Below are positions 1 through 6,187 of a stretch of DNA of 7,072 bases, one piece after another (within the stretch, counting starts at the first letter, position 1; each line of letters starts with the position of its first letter). The stretch is from Planctomycetaceae bacterium (lineage in GTDB: Bacteria > Planctomycetota > Phycisphaerae > Phycisphaerales > SM1A02). The position numbers and the translations under genes are program-made. The DNA lies in the NCBI GenBank assembly GCA_947459855.1, contig CANHFL010000052.1, forward strand, positions 1-7,072, given 5' to 3'. A model generated the notes under the pieces. The model was not told the origin of the DNA. It did not search any database and saw only the letters and a list, made by a program, of their open reading frames with translations.

Positions 1-893
1 CCCTTCGGTGCATGCTTCCCGAGCCACGCCTTCAGGTCGGACTGGTGCCGGTTGAACCCAAGCTGGTGCACGGCGTCGAGCAGCGCGGCCGCGTCGGCCT
101 TCGCGGGGTCGACCGCGGCGTCGGCCAGGTCGAACGGCACGTCCACGTCGTCCTTCAGCGCGACCAGCTTCCGCGAGAGCGGCAGCACCCCCTGCTGCGC
201 GGCGATCGCCTCGCCGGTCTTGCCCTTCACCTTGTCCAGGTTCGCGAGCAGCCCGTCCAGCGATCCGTACTCGGTGATCAGCTTCGCCGCGGTCTTGATG
301 CCGATGCCCTTCACGCCGGGCACGTTGTCGACGGGGTCGCCCATCAGCGCCAGCATGTCGACGACCTGGGCGGGCCGCACGCCCTTCGATTCGAAGAGCT
401 CCTCGACGCCGAGCGTGACGTCCGACTGCGGGTCGAAGAGCCGCGTCTTCTCGTCGACCAGCTGGCCGAGGTCCTTGTCGCGGCTGACGATGCGGATCTC
501 GAGATCCGGGTGCGCGGCACGCATGCGGCGAACGACGGTCGCGATCGTGTCGTCGGCCTCGACGCCTTCCACGGCCAGCACCGGCACGCCCATCTGCCCC
601 AGCAGCGCGACGCAGCGGTCGACCTGCGGGTCCATGTCCTCGGGCGGCGGCTTGCGGTGCGCCTTGTATTCGGGGTAGATCTGGCTGCGGAACGTGCCTT
701 GGTCGCCGCTGGCGTCGATCACCACGGCCAGGAACTCCGGGCGGTCCTGCCGCAGGACCTTCAGGATCATGCCCAGGAAGCCGAACGTCATGTTCGTCGG
801 CTCGTTGGTGACGGGGCTCTTCATCCCCGGCCGGATGGCGTGGTACGCCCGGAAGAACTGGGCGTGGCCGTCGACCAGGTAGAGCGTCGCCAT
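1..893 (-). CDS. polA: DNA polymerase I, N-terminal 5'-3' exonuclease part (3' end of gene cut by window edge)
   Basis: This is the first 297 codons of DNA polymerase I, covering the 5'-3' (flap) exonuclease domain that removes RNA primers and displaced flaps in Okazaki-fragment processing and repair. The acidic metal-binding residues of the family all appear present: D8 in LVDGH, D60 in VVID, E112/D114/D115 in GVEADD, D139 and D141 in SRDKDL, and D186/D189 in MGDPVDN. The DNA-clamp segment at residues 69-87 (YPEYKAHRKPPPED) and the helix-hairpin-helix motif PGVKGIGIKTAAKL at 192-205 follow in the usual order. The ATG at 893 lies 7 bases after the stop of the upstream gene, and the GAGG overlapping that stop is a suitable ribosome binding site, so translation is probably coupled. 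The proofreading and polymerase domains lie outside the window, so a stand-alone exonuclease cannot be fully excluded, although at about 297 residues the frame is still open. Confidence 0.95.
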   Translation of the reverse strand, partial: MATLYLVDGHAQFFRAYHAIRPGMKSPVTNEPTNMTFGFLGMILKVLRQDRPEFLAVVIDASGDQGTFRSQIYPEYKAHRKPPPEDMDPQVDRCVALLGQMGVPVLAVEGVEADDTIATVVRRMRAAHPDLEIRIVSRDKDLGQLVDEKTRLFDPQSDVTLGVEELFESKGVRPAQVVDMLALMGDPVDNVPGVKGIGIKTAAKLITEYGSLDGLLANLDKVKGKTGEAIAAQQGVLPLSRKLVALKDDVDVPFDLADAAVDPAKADAAALLDAVHQLGFNRHQSDLKAWLGKHAPK

Positions 894-900
894 GCGCGCC

Positions 901-2142
901 TCAGCCGCCCGCGAGCGCGGCCAGGCGCGCCTCGTACGCCGGTCCCGGCGTGACCGTGCGGCGGGCCATCACGGTGCGCGCGACCGCCATGAACTTCTCG
1001 AGGCGGTACTCGCGCTGGCCATCGTCGGTGCGCCAGGCAAAGCGGTCGACGCAGCCGGAGATCGCCTCGCCCGCGGCCCACATCGCGCCGGTGCCGATGG
1101 ACGAGCCGGTCATGATGCGCGTGCCGATCGCGGTCTTCGCGTGGTCGCCCAGGATGCAGCCCATGAACTGGCGGCCGGTGCGCTCCAACGGGCCGTCGCC
1201 GCGCAGGCGCATGACGACCTCGCCGTAGGTGTTCAGCAGGTTGCTGTTGACGGTGCCGGCGCCCAGGTTCACCCACTCGCCGACGAGCGCATCGCCCAGG
1301 TGGCCGTCATGCGCCTTGTTCGAGAAGCCCTGGAAGATCGCGCTGCCGATCTCGCCGGCGGCGCGGCACTGCGGGCCCAGCGCGGTGCGCGCCTTCAGCA
1401 CCGCGCGTTCGCCGACGATGGTGCCGGGGCCGACGATGCAGGGCCCGATGAGGATCGCGCCGTGGCGCAGCTCGGCGCCCGCGTCGACCAGGATCGGGCC
1501 GCCCGTGGCATCCAGGACGACGCCGGCGCCCAGCGTCGAGCTGCGGTGCAGGTGGATGCCGCCGCTCCCCAGCGCGGTGGCGTGCGCCGGCACGGTATCG
1601 GCGTCGCCGTTGCGCCAGCGCGACACGGTGGAGTCGATGTCGGCCGCCATCAGCGCGGCGAACCGCGTGGCGTCCAGGAGGTCCCAGGGGCGAGCCCAGA
1701 GCGCGGGCGCGTCGGTGGCGTCAAGGTGCACGCCGGCAGGCGCGGCGGCGGTTCCCTGCGCCAGCGCGTGCGCGAAGGCGGCGCAGGCAGCGCCGGACAG
1801 GCGCACGGCGACGATCGATCCGTCCGCCGCCTGAATGCCCTGCCCGGGCTTCAGGCCGTCGAGCCGCGCGGCGAGCGCCGGACCGAACGGCACGTGGATC
1901 CGGCCGTTGACGAAGAGCGCGTCGGCGGGCGCCGCGTTCGCGGGCATGCCGTGGCGCTCGGACACGACCGCGGCCAGTGCGTGCGGCACGGCAAGCCCCA
2001 CGAGGTCCGCCAGCGCGCGGACGCGCTCGAGGAGCGTCCAGCCGCCCGTCCGCTGCTCGAACGACGCGCGGAGGTCCGAGAGCGGGCCCAGGTCGCCGCG
2101 GGCGTCGTCGAAGAGGATCGTGGGCGTGGTCCAGCCGGCCAT
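901..2142 (-). CDS. GlmU-like bifunctional sugar-phosphate nucleotidyltransferase/acetyltransferase, alternative bacterial type
   Basis: The 413-residue product resembles the alternative bacterial GlmU family (as I recall, TIGR03991), annotated as UDP-N-acetylglucosamine diphosphorylase/glucosamine-1-phosphate N-acetyltransferase. It would act in the cytoplasm on UDP-GlcNAc synthesis for peptidoglycan or other glycans. The N-terminal part opens with ILFDD (residues 9-13) and has no classical LxxGxGTRM nucleotide loop, which is normal for this family but leaves its transferase activity open. From about residue 195 to 360 there is a left-handed beta-helix (hexapeptide repeats such as ILVDAG, AILIGP, CIVGPG). 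The family core is FSNKAHDGHLGD (273-284), GEWVNLGAGTVNSNL (288-302) and GDHAKTAIGT (332-341). H278 or H281 may correspond to the catalytic histidine of E. coli GlmU. It starts 12 bases after mreD and ends 7 bases before polA. The true substrate could be another sugar 1-phosphate. Confidence 0.85.
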   Translation of the reverse strand: MAGWTTPTILFDDARGDLGPLSDLRASFEQRTGGWTLLERVRALADLVGLAVPHALAAVVSERHGMPANAAPADALFVNGRIHVPFGPALAARLDGLKPGQGIQAADGSIVAVRLSGAACAAFAHALAQGTAAAPAGVHLDATDAPALWARPWDLLDATRFAALMAADIDSTVSRWRNGDADTVPAHATALGSGGIHLHRSSTLGAGVVLDATGGPILVDAGAELRHGAILIGPCIVGPGTIVGERAVLKARTALGPQCRAAGEIGSAIFQGFSNKAHDGHLGDALVGEWVNLGAGTVNSNLLNTYGEVVMRLRGDGPLERTGRQFMGCILGDHAKTAIGTRIMTGSSIGTGAMWAAGEAISGCVDRFAWRTDDGQREYRLEKFMAVARTVMARRTVTPGPAYEARLAALAGG

Positions 2143-2154
2143 GGTGCGTCCAGC

Positions 2155-2754
2155 CTAGCCGCCCGCCCGCGCGCTGCGGGGGTCGAACGCGAAGCGCGGG
2201 CCGGCGGTCGCGAACGCCCAGAGCCCGAGCGTCCGCTGCAGCAGCCAGCCCGCAGGCACGGCCAGCACCGCGGTCCAGAGCGCGTCCAGCAGGTCGGCGC
2301 CCAGCGCGCTGACGGCGCGGCCGCCGCCCCACAGCGGGTACTCGTCCGCGTAGGCCGCGCGCACGCCCGCGACCGCCAGGAAACCCAGCGAGACCAGCAC
2401 CGCCACCACCGCGGCCGTGAAGGCGAGCGTCAGCGTGTTGCGGCGGTAGAGCCACGTACGCGTCTCCAGGACCACCCACGCCGCGCCCGCGTAGGCCAGC
2501 ATGTGCGGACCCAGGATCGGCGCGGCGGCCGGGCCGTCCGCGCCCGCCACCAGCGCGGGACTGGCGACGTCGGCCAGCAGGCCCAGGACGAGCGCACCGC
2601 CGATCGCGGCCTCGCGCGAGGCGTAGAGCAGGACGAACGCCAGCAGCACCGGCACCAGGTGCGGCACGTGGCCCCAGACGGCGAAGGCGGGCATCAGCGC
2701 GGCGTCCAGCGCGGCGACCAGGATCGCGACCGGCAGGAAGACCCACCACCTCAT
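2155..2754 (-). CDS. mreD: Rod shape-determining protein MreD
   Basis: This is a 199-residue, very hydrophobic protein that fits MreD, the integral membrane partner of MreC in the elongation complex. I see about six membrane segments, roughly at residues 4-24, 31-46, 50-66, 79-97, 108-132 and 152-176. The ADV motif at 61-63 after the third segment and the charged ETRTWLYRR loop (97-105) are MreD-like features. Sequence similarity in this family is low, so the call rests mainly on topology, length and position directly after mreC. The ATG at 2754 overlaps the mreC stop as ATGA, which argues for translational coupling and decides the start. The frame is open for some 146 codons further upstream, but that stretch is antisense-frame-like, lies inside mreC and lacks membrane segments. 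Confidence 0.88.
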   Translation of the reverse strand: MRWWVFLPVAILVAALDAALMPAFAVWGHVPHLVPVLLAFVLLYASREAAIGGALVLGLLADVASPALVAGADGPAAAPILGPHMLAYAGAAWVVLETRTWLYRRNTLTLAFTAAVVAVLVSLGFLAVAGVRAAYADEYPLWGGGRAVSALGADLLDALWTAVLAVPAGWLLQRTLGLWAFATAGPRFAFDPRSARAGG

Positions 2755-3689
2755 GGCGTGCCCTTGCCCTTCTTGCGCGCGCCCGCCGGGGCCGCAGGCG
2801 GCGCGGTGGGCGCGGGCGGCGCCGCCTGCGCGGCGCCAGCGGCCGTCTTCACGGTGACCTTCGAGAGCCGCGCGGGGTCGAACTCCATGCGCACGGTGAT
2901 GCGGCGCCGCAGCGGGTTCGAGTCGAGCGGGCCGACCGACTCCACCAGCCCCAGGCGCATGCCCTGCGCCGCGTGGGGCCAGCTGGCGTCGCTCAGGACC
3001 ACGGCGTCGCCCGGCTTCACGGGCGCGTTCGACTCCAGCTCGCCCTCGAGCGTGCGGTCCGCCTTGGCGACCACCTGCACCAGGATGCCGTCCCGCGCGC
3101 CGGCACCGGCCGCGGGCTTCTCGGCGGGCACCGCCAGCGCGTCGATGCGCCCGGAGCGCCGGTCGTCCAGCGGGATCACGAACGAACGCCACGCCCCCAC
3201 GCCGCCGGCGATCCGGCCAACCAGCCGGTTGCCGCCCGTGACCACGGGGTCGCCCTCGGCGATCCCCTGCCCACTGCCGGCGTCCAGGCCCAGGAGCCCC
3301 GGCGGACGGCCTGCGTTGCGCTCGACGACGGTCGCCAGGATCGGCCGCCAGCCGCCGCGGCGGTCACGCTCGACGACCTCGGACAGCTCGCGCAGCTGTG
3401 CCTCCAGGCGGTCGGCGCGCAGGCGTTCGGCGTCCAGCTCGCCCTGCAGGCGGTCGGCGCTTTCCATGGCGCTGCGCAGTTCCTCGGGGCGCGCGGGGTA
3501 CGGGTCATCAGGGGCGCGCAGGCGGACGCGGACCAGCGAGAGCCCGTACGCCAGCGGCCGTGCAGGCAGCCACAGCAGCGTGCCCACGGCGGGCGTCCAG
3601 CCGCGCTGCCACGAGGCCGGCATCGCGGCCAGCAGCGCCGCCGCCCCCAGGGCGGCCGCGACCAGGCGTCGGGGCGTGAGCAGGGCCAT
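2751..3689 (-). CDS. mreC: Rod shape-determining protein MreC
   Basis: MreC is the bitopic membrane protein that links the MreB filaments to the periplasmic wall-synthesis enzymes. The 312-residue product shows a short basic N-terminus (PRR at 6-8), a membrane helix at about 9-25, a coiled coil at about 67-110 rich in E, R and L, and then the beta-barrel region. The family signature region is ATVVERNAG (119-127) followed by LDAGSGQGIAEGDPVV (135-150), GRIAGGV (158-164) and SFVIPLDD (169-176), then a second barrel with VKPGDAVVLSD (224-234) and RLGLVESVG (245-253). An Ala/Pro-rich tail with a basic end (KKGKG) covers 283-312 and is probably disordered. The ATG at 3689 is 6 bases after the mreB stop, and the stop overlaps the mreD start. 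Length and domain order are normal for the family. Confidence 0.93.
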   Translation of the reverse strand: MALLTPRRLVAAALGAAALLAAMPASWQRGWTPAVGTLLWLPARPLAYGLSLVRVRLRAPDDPYPARPEELRSAMESADRLQGELDAERLRADRLEAQLRELSEVVERDRRGGWRPILATVVERNAGRPPGLLGLDAGSGQGIAEGDPVVTGGNRLVGRIAGGVGAWRSFVIPLDDRRSGRIDALAVPAEKPAAGAGARDGILVQVVAKADRTLEGELESNAPVKPGDAVVLSDASWPHAAQGMRLGLVESVGPLDSNPLRRRITVRMEFDPARLSKVTVKTAAGAAQAAPPAPTAPPAAPAGARKKGKGTP

Positions 3690-3695
3690 GGCGCG

Positions 3696-4757
3696 TCAGG
3701 CGCCGTCGGCGTCCGACTCGAGCGTGTCCTTGAAGACGTCCAGGTTCTCCAGGTACTGGCTGGTGCCGCGCGCGACGCACGTGAGCGGGTCGTCGGCGAT
3801 GCGCACGTCCAGGCCGGTGGCCGCATGGAAGACCTTGTCGATCCCGCGCAGCAGCGCACCGCCGCCCGCGATCGTCAGGCCGTTGTCCACCAGGTCGGCC
3901 GCCAGCTCGGGCTTGGCCTTCTCCAGCACGCGGACGACCGCCTCGGAGATGAGCTTCACCGGCTCGTCGAGGGCCTCGCGGATCTCGACGCTGGTGATCT
4001 CGACCTTGCGCGGCAGGCCGGTCTTCATGTCGCGGCCGCGGACGTCCATCTTGGTCTCGGGGCCCGTGGGCGCGGCCGAGCCGATCTCGATCTTGATGCG
4101 CTCGGCGGTCTGCTCGCCCACGAGCATGCCGTGGACGCGCTTCATGTGGCTGATGATCGCGTCGTCGAAGTCGTCGCCGGCCACGCGCAGGCTCTCGCAC
4201 TCGGCGATCGCGGCGAGGCTGATGATGGCGATCTCGCTGGTGCCGCCGCCGATGTCGACGATCATGCTGGCGGTGGGCTCGCTGACGGGCAGGCCCGCGC
4301 CGATCGCGGCGGCCATGGGCTCCTCGACCAGGAACACGCGGCGCGCACCGGCACGCTCGGCGCTCTCGTACACGGCCTGCTTCTCGACGCTGGTGATGCC
4401 CGACGGGATGGCGATGACGACGCGCGGCCCGAAGATGCGGGAGCTCTTGCCGTTCACCTTCTTGATGAAGTAGCTGAGCATCGCCTCGGTCACGGCGAAG
4501 TCGCTGATGACGCCGTCCTTCAGGGGACGCACCGCGCTGATCGAGCCGGGCGTCTTGCCCAGCATGTCCTTCGCGGCGAAGCCGACGGCCTCGCCGTTGT
4601 TCAGGACGATGTTGGTGCCCTTGCGCACGGCGACCACGGACGGCTCGTTGAGCACGATGCCGTCGCCCCGGACGCAGACGAGGGTGTTGCAGGTCCCCAG
4701 GTCGATCCCCATGTCGACGCTGAAGAGGCGCGAGAGCCAATCGAATTCCATGGGCAC
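3696..4757 (-). CDS. mreB: Actin-like rod shape-determining protein MreB
   Basis: MreB is the bacterial actin that forms membrane-bound filaments and guides lateral wall synthesis. Counting from the chosen start (353 residues), the protein has an N-terminal amphipathic segment FDWLSRLF (5-12) for membrane binding. It also has phosphate loop 1 DMGIDLGTCNTLV (15-27), phosphate loop 2 MIVDIGGGTSEIAIIS (165-180), the adenosine motif LTIAGGGALLRGID (294-307) and the family C-terminal block DDPLTCVARGT (322-332). Three starts are possible: GTG 4781, GTG 4757 and ATG 4751. I choose GTG 4757 because the strong AGGAAGGAG at 4766-4774 is then 8 bases away; ATG 4751 would give MEFDWLSRLF, equally natural for the family but with 14-base spacing. 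GTG 4781 would put the ribosome site inside the gene. It is followed after 6 bases by mreC. No key residue is missing. Confidence 0.96.
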   Translation of the reverse strand: MPMEFDWLSRLFSVDMGIDLGTCNTLVCVRGDGIVLNEPSVVAVRKGTNIVLNNGEAVGFAAKDMLGKTPGSISAVRPLKDGVISDFAVTEAMLSYFIKKVNGKSSRIFGPRVVIAIPSGITSVEKQAVYESAERAGARRVFLVEEPMAAAIGAGLPVSEPTASMIVDIGGGTSEIAIISLAAIAECESLRVAGDDFDDAIISHMKRVHGMLVGEQTAERIKIEIGSAAPTGPETKMDVRGRDMKTGLPRKVEITSVEIREALDEPVKLISEAVVRVLEKAKPELAADLVDNGLTIAGGGALLRGIDKVFHAATGLDVRIADDPLTCVARGTSQYLENLDVFKDTLESDADGA

Positions 4758-4765
4758 GGCGGACG

Positions 4766-4774
4766 CTCCTTCCT
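4766..4774 (-). promoter_or_regulatory. Strong Shine-Dalgarno sequence of mreB
   Basis: On the minus strand this reads AGGAAGGAG, the best ribosome binding site in the window. It is 8 bases from GTG 4757 and 14 bases from ATG 4751. The spacing favours the GTG start for MreB. Confidence 0.7.
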
Positions 4775-4787
4775 GAAGCACTTCTGG

Positions 4788-4828
4788 GCCGCGGACTCCG
4801 CCGCGGCGACGGTCGGCAGGAACCGACC
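4788..4828 (-). promoter_or_regulatory. Two consecutive hairpins in the mreB leader
   Basis: Two inverted repeats lie just upstream of the mreB ribosome binding site. The first in transcription order pairs GGTCGG (4811-4816) with CCGACC (4823-4828) around a 6-base loop. The second pairs GCCGCGG (4788-4794) with CCGCGGC (4801-4807), also around 6 bases. They would form in the untranslated leader about 14 bases before the Shine-Dalgarno sequence and could affect translation or message stability. In GC-rich DNA such short stems also arise by chance, so the role is inferred. Confidence 0.35.
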
Positions 4829-4835
4829 AAGCCGG

Positions 4836-4841
4836 AGGATA
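4836..4841 (-). promoter_or_regulatory. Possible -10 element of the mreB operon
   Basis: The only AT-richer stretch in the 196-base gap before mreB reads GTGTTTTCGCTATCCT on the minus strand (4836-4851). TATCCT matches four of six bases of a sigma-70 -10 box. No convincing -35 box is found 16-18 bases upstream, so this is a weak candidate. It lies after the stem at 4895-4922, which is where a promoter serving mreB separately would be expected. Confidence 0.22.
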
Positions 4842-4894
4842 GCGAAAACACCGTTCCGCGCCGCCCCGCCGGCGCCCGGCACCCAGGAAAGCGA

Positions 4895-4922
4895 CACGCC
4901 GCCGGACGATGCCGGCGGCGTG
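4895..4922 (-). terminator. Perfect 11-bp stem-loop between the small membrane protein gene and mreB
   Basis: CACGCCGCCGG (4895-4905) and CCGGCGGCGTG (4912-4922) form an uninterrupted 11-bp stem with a 6-base loop, starting 32 bases after the stop of the upstream gene. On the minus strand it is followed by TCGCTTTCCT, only a short pyrimidine-rich tail, so intrinsic termination may be partial. It fits a terminator or attenuator that separates the coiled-coil/small-protein transcript from mreBCD. Alternatively it is a 3' stabilising structure. Confidence 0.55.
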
Positions 4923-4953
4923 GAAGGTTGGCTTGGATGCGTGCCCGGGGCCG

Positions 4954-5136
4954 TCAGCGCTTGGCCGGGACGGGCTCGAACGGGCTGCCGCCCGAGGTGC
5001 CGTGCGCCTCCATGTTGCGCATGGAGACGATCGCGACGCCGGCGATGGCGACGAGGAGCGCCGCCACCAGCAGCGACGTGTAGACGTTCAGCTGGGGCTT
5101 GGCGCGCTTGACTTCGTTGGTCGGGAGGCTGGTCAT
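4954..5136 (-). CDS. Small single-span membrane protein of unknown function (60 residues)
   Basis: I do not recognise this gene. The 60-residue product has a basic N-terminus (KRAK at 10-13), one clear membrane helix at about 18-38 (SLLVAALLVAIAGVAIV at its core), and a short tail after it rich in G, S and P. Charge distribution suggests the N-terminus is in the cytoplasm and the tail outside. The ATG at 5136 has AGGA 8 bases upstream, a good ribosome site, and the gene starts 39 bases after the coiled-coil gene, so the two are probably cotranscribed. A strong stem-loop follows it. The clean start signal, the coherent membrane helix and the lack of any competing frame support a real gene despite its size. 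It could be a partner or stabiliser of the coiled-coil protein. Confidence 0.72.
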   Translation of the reverse strand: MTSLPTNEVKRAKPQLNVYTSLLVAALLVAIAGVAIVSMRNMEAHGTSGGSPFEPVPAKR

Positions 5137-5175
5137 CGGGGCGTTCCTGGGTCCGTGGCGGACGGTTGGGACGGC

Positions 5176-6081
5176 TCACTCACCCTTGCGGGCGATGGCG
5201 CGCTGGCCGGACTTGACCTCGCCGCGGCCCTGCGGGTCCTCGAGCTCGACGACGCCGACGGCGCGGTTGACGTCCACGGTCACGATGCGGAGGTTGCCGA
5301 TGAAGTTCGAGCCGTCGGCCAGGGTCATCACCCAGCCTTCCTTGACGCCGTCGCGGCTGCCCGCGTTGATCTCGACCAGGGTCGAGTCCGGCTCGCGCTT
5401 GACGCTGATGACGGTGGCGCTCAGCGAGCGGTCGGCGACGACCGGCAGGCGCGCCGCGTCGGCGGTGGCGCCGGCGCGGGTGGTGGACGACGTGCCCTGC
5501 AGGGCCGCGTAGCGCGCGACCTCGGCGTTGGCGCGCTCCTTCTCCTCGGACGCCTTCTGGAACTGCTCCTGGAGCTGGCGACGCGCCGCGTCTGCGGTGT
5601 CGCGCTCGCCCTCGGCGCGGACCAGGCGATCCTCAAGGTCGACGCGGGACTTCTCGGCGGCCAGGTACAGGTCACGGGTCTTCTGCAGCTCGGCCTGCAT
5701 CGCCTGGATCAGCGCGACCTTGGCCGAGTCGTTCTGGCCGTAGACGACGCGCTCGCCCTCGAGCGAGCTGATCTGCATCTCGAGCGCCTGCTTGTCGGCC
5801 TCGGCCTTGTTCTTCGCGGCGATCTCGGAGTCGCGCGACTGCGACGCCAGCGCGGCGGTCTTCTCGAGGCCGGCCAGCTTCGACTGCAGGCCGGTGACGC
5901 TCGCGTGGTAGCTGTCCTTCGCGGCGTTCAGGCTGGCCTGCTCGGCCTTGGCGGAGGCCTCGGCGGTGCTGGCGCGCTCCTGGAAGTTCACCTGGTTCAC
6001 GGTGAGCACGGCCATGACCGGCACGAGCACCACGACGAGGAGCGCGACGAGGACGACGAGGATCTTGGTCAGGATGTGCAC
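5176..6081 (-). CDS. Membrane-anchored coiled-coil protein with MreC-like layout, function unknown
   Basis: The 301-residue product has a strong N-terminal membrane anchor (about residues 6-28, LVVLVALLVVVLVPVMAVL at its core) with one lysine before it. A long predicted coiled coil rich in A, E, K and Q follows (about 35-195, with a small break near 112-120). After a T/S/A-rich linker (196-212) comes a compact beta-rich domain (about 218-298) with SATVISV, TLVEINAGSRDGVKEGWVM and GVVELE. The stretch INAGSRDGVKEGW resembles LDAGSGQGIAEGD of the MreC in this same window, so I infer an MreC-like periplasmic scaffold, though without clear family assignment. The start is GTG 6081, with GAGG 7 bases upstream. 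It sits 102 bases after the HEAT-repeat gene with its own likely promoter, and 39 bases before the small membrane protein. It could instead be a general envelope or secretion-associated coiled-coil protein. Confidence 0.85.
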   Translation of the reverse strand: MHILTKILVVLVALLVVVLVPVMAVLTVNQVNFQERASTAEASAKAEQASLNAAKDSYHASVTGLQSKLAGLEKTAALASQSRDSEIAAKNKAEADKQALEMQISSLEGERVVYGQNDSAKVALIQAMQAELQKTRDLYLAAEKSRVDLEDRLVRAEGERDTADAARRQLQEQFQKASEEKERANAEVARYAALQGTSSTTRAGATADAARLPVVADRSLSATVISVKREPDSTLVEINAGSRDGVKEGWVMTLADGSNFIGNLRIVTVDVNRAVGVVELEDPQGRGEVKSGQRAIARKGE

Positions 6082-6121
6082 GGGGGTGCCTCAGGTCTGA
6101 GTCTGTCGATGGACGAACGGT

Positions 6122-6150
6122 CCCGGAGGGTCCAGACGGAGCCTTCCGGG
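6122..6150 (-). promoter_or_regulatory. Leader hairpin upstream of the coiled-coil gene
   Basis: CCCGGAGGGTCC (6122-6133) faces GGA (6138-6140) and CCTTCCGGG (6142-6150), giving about 12 pairs with one bulged base at 6141 and one imperfect pair; the loop is AGAC. The fold is a little better on the plus strand, where G-U replaces an A-C mismatch and TTTAT follows, but no plus-strand gene reads into it. On the minus strand it lies between the likely promoter and the ribosome site of the coiled-coil gene. It may be a leader structure or the 3' stem of the HEAT-repeat transcript. Confidence 0.38.
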
Positions 6151-6157
6151 TTTATCA

Positions 6158-6187
6158 GTACTACACGAACCCTATACGGACTGTCAA
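6158..6187 (-). promoter_or_regulatory. Likely sigma-70 type promoter of the coiled-coil/small protein pair
   Basis: On the minus strand a consensus -35 box TTGACA (6182-6187) is followed after 18 bases by TAGTAC (6158-6163), a poor -10 match. The region is clearly AT-richer than the rest of the window. The -35 box overlaps the TGA stop of the HEAT-repeat gene, and the predicted start of transcription is about 70 bases before the GTG of the coiled-coil gene. The perfect -35 makes it credible; the weak -10 limits confidence. Confidence 0.5.

Noticed and set aside
12..953. Plus-strand open frame of 313 codons at the left edge
   Set aside because: It is antisense to polA, whose minus-strand translation shows all flap-exonuclease metal-binding motifs.
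1721..2749. Minus-strand frame of 342 codons across mreD and the glmU-like gene
   Set aside because: Its content is arginine- and glycine-rich shadow translation without any motif, while the two real genes in this stretch have coherent products.
2755..3192. Upstream extension of the mreD frame inside mreC
   Set aside because: The extra 146 codons are compositionally biased and overlap mreC in another frame; the ATG at 2754 overlapping the mreC stop is the natural start.
892..4473. Plus-strand open frame of 1193 codons opposite polA, glmU-like, mreD, mreC and mreB
   Set aside because: It runs antisense through five clearly recognisable genes. Its translation is rich in R, A and G without domain order, and such frames arise from the strong GC bias at third codon positions.
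3508..4851. Minus-strand frame of 447 codons overlapping mreB and mreC
   Set aside because: It is an arginine-rich shadow in a shifted frame; the mreB and mreC frames carry the conserved motifs.
2973..5111. Plus-strand open frame of 712 codons
   Set aside because: It is antisense to mreC, mreB and the 60-codon gene, has low-complexity composition (A, R, D, H) and no recognisable motif.
5040..5200. Possible defence system, mobile element or CRISPR-like repeats in the small-gene region
   Set aside because: No direct repeats, transposase motifs, integrase sites or toxin-antitoxin signatures were found here or elsewhere in the window.
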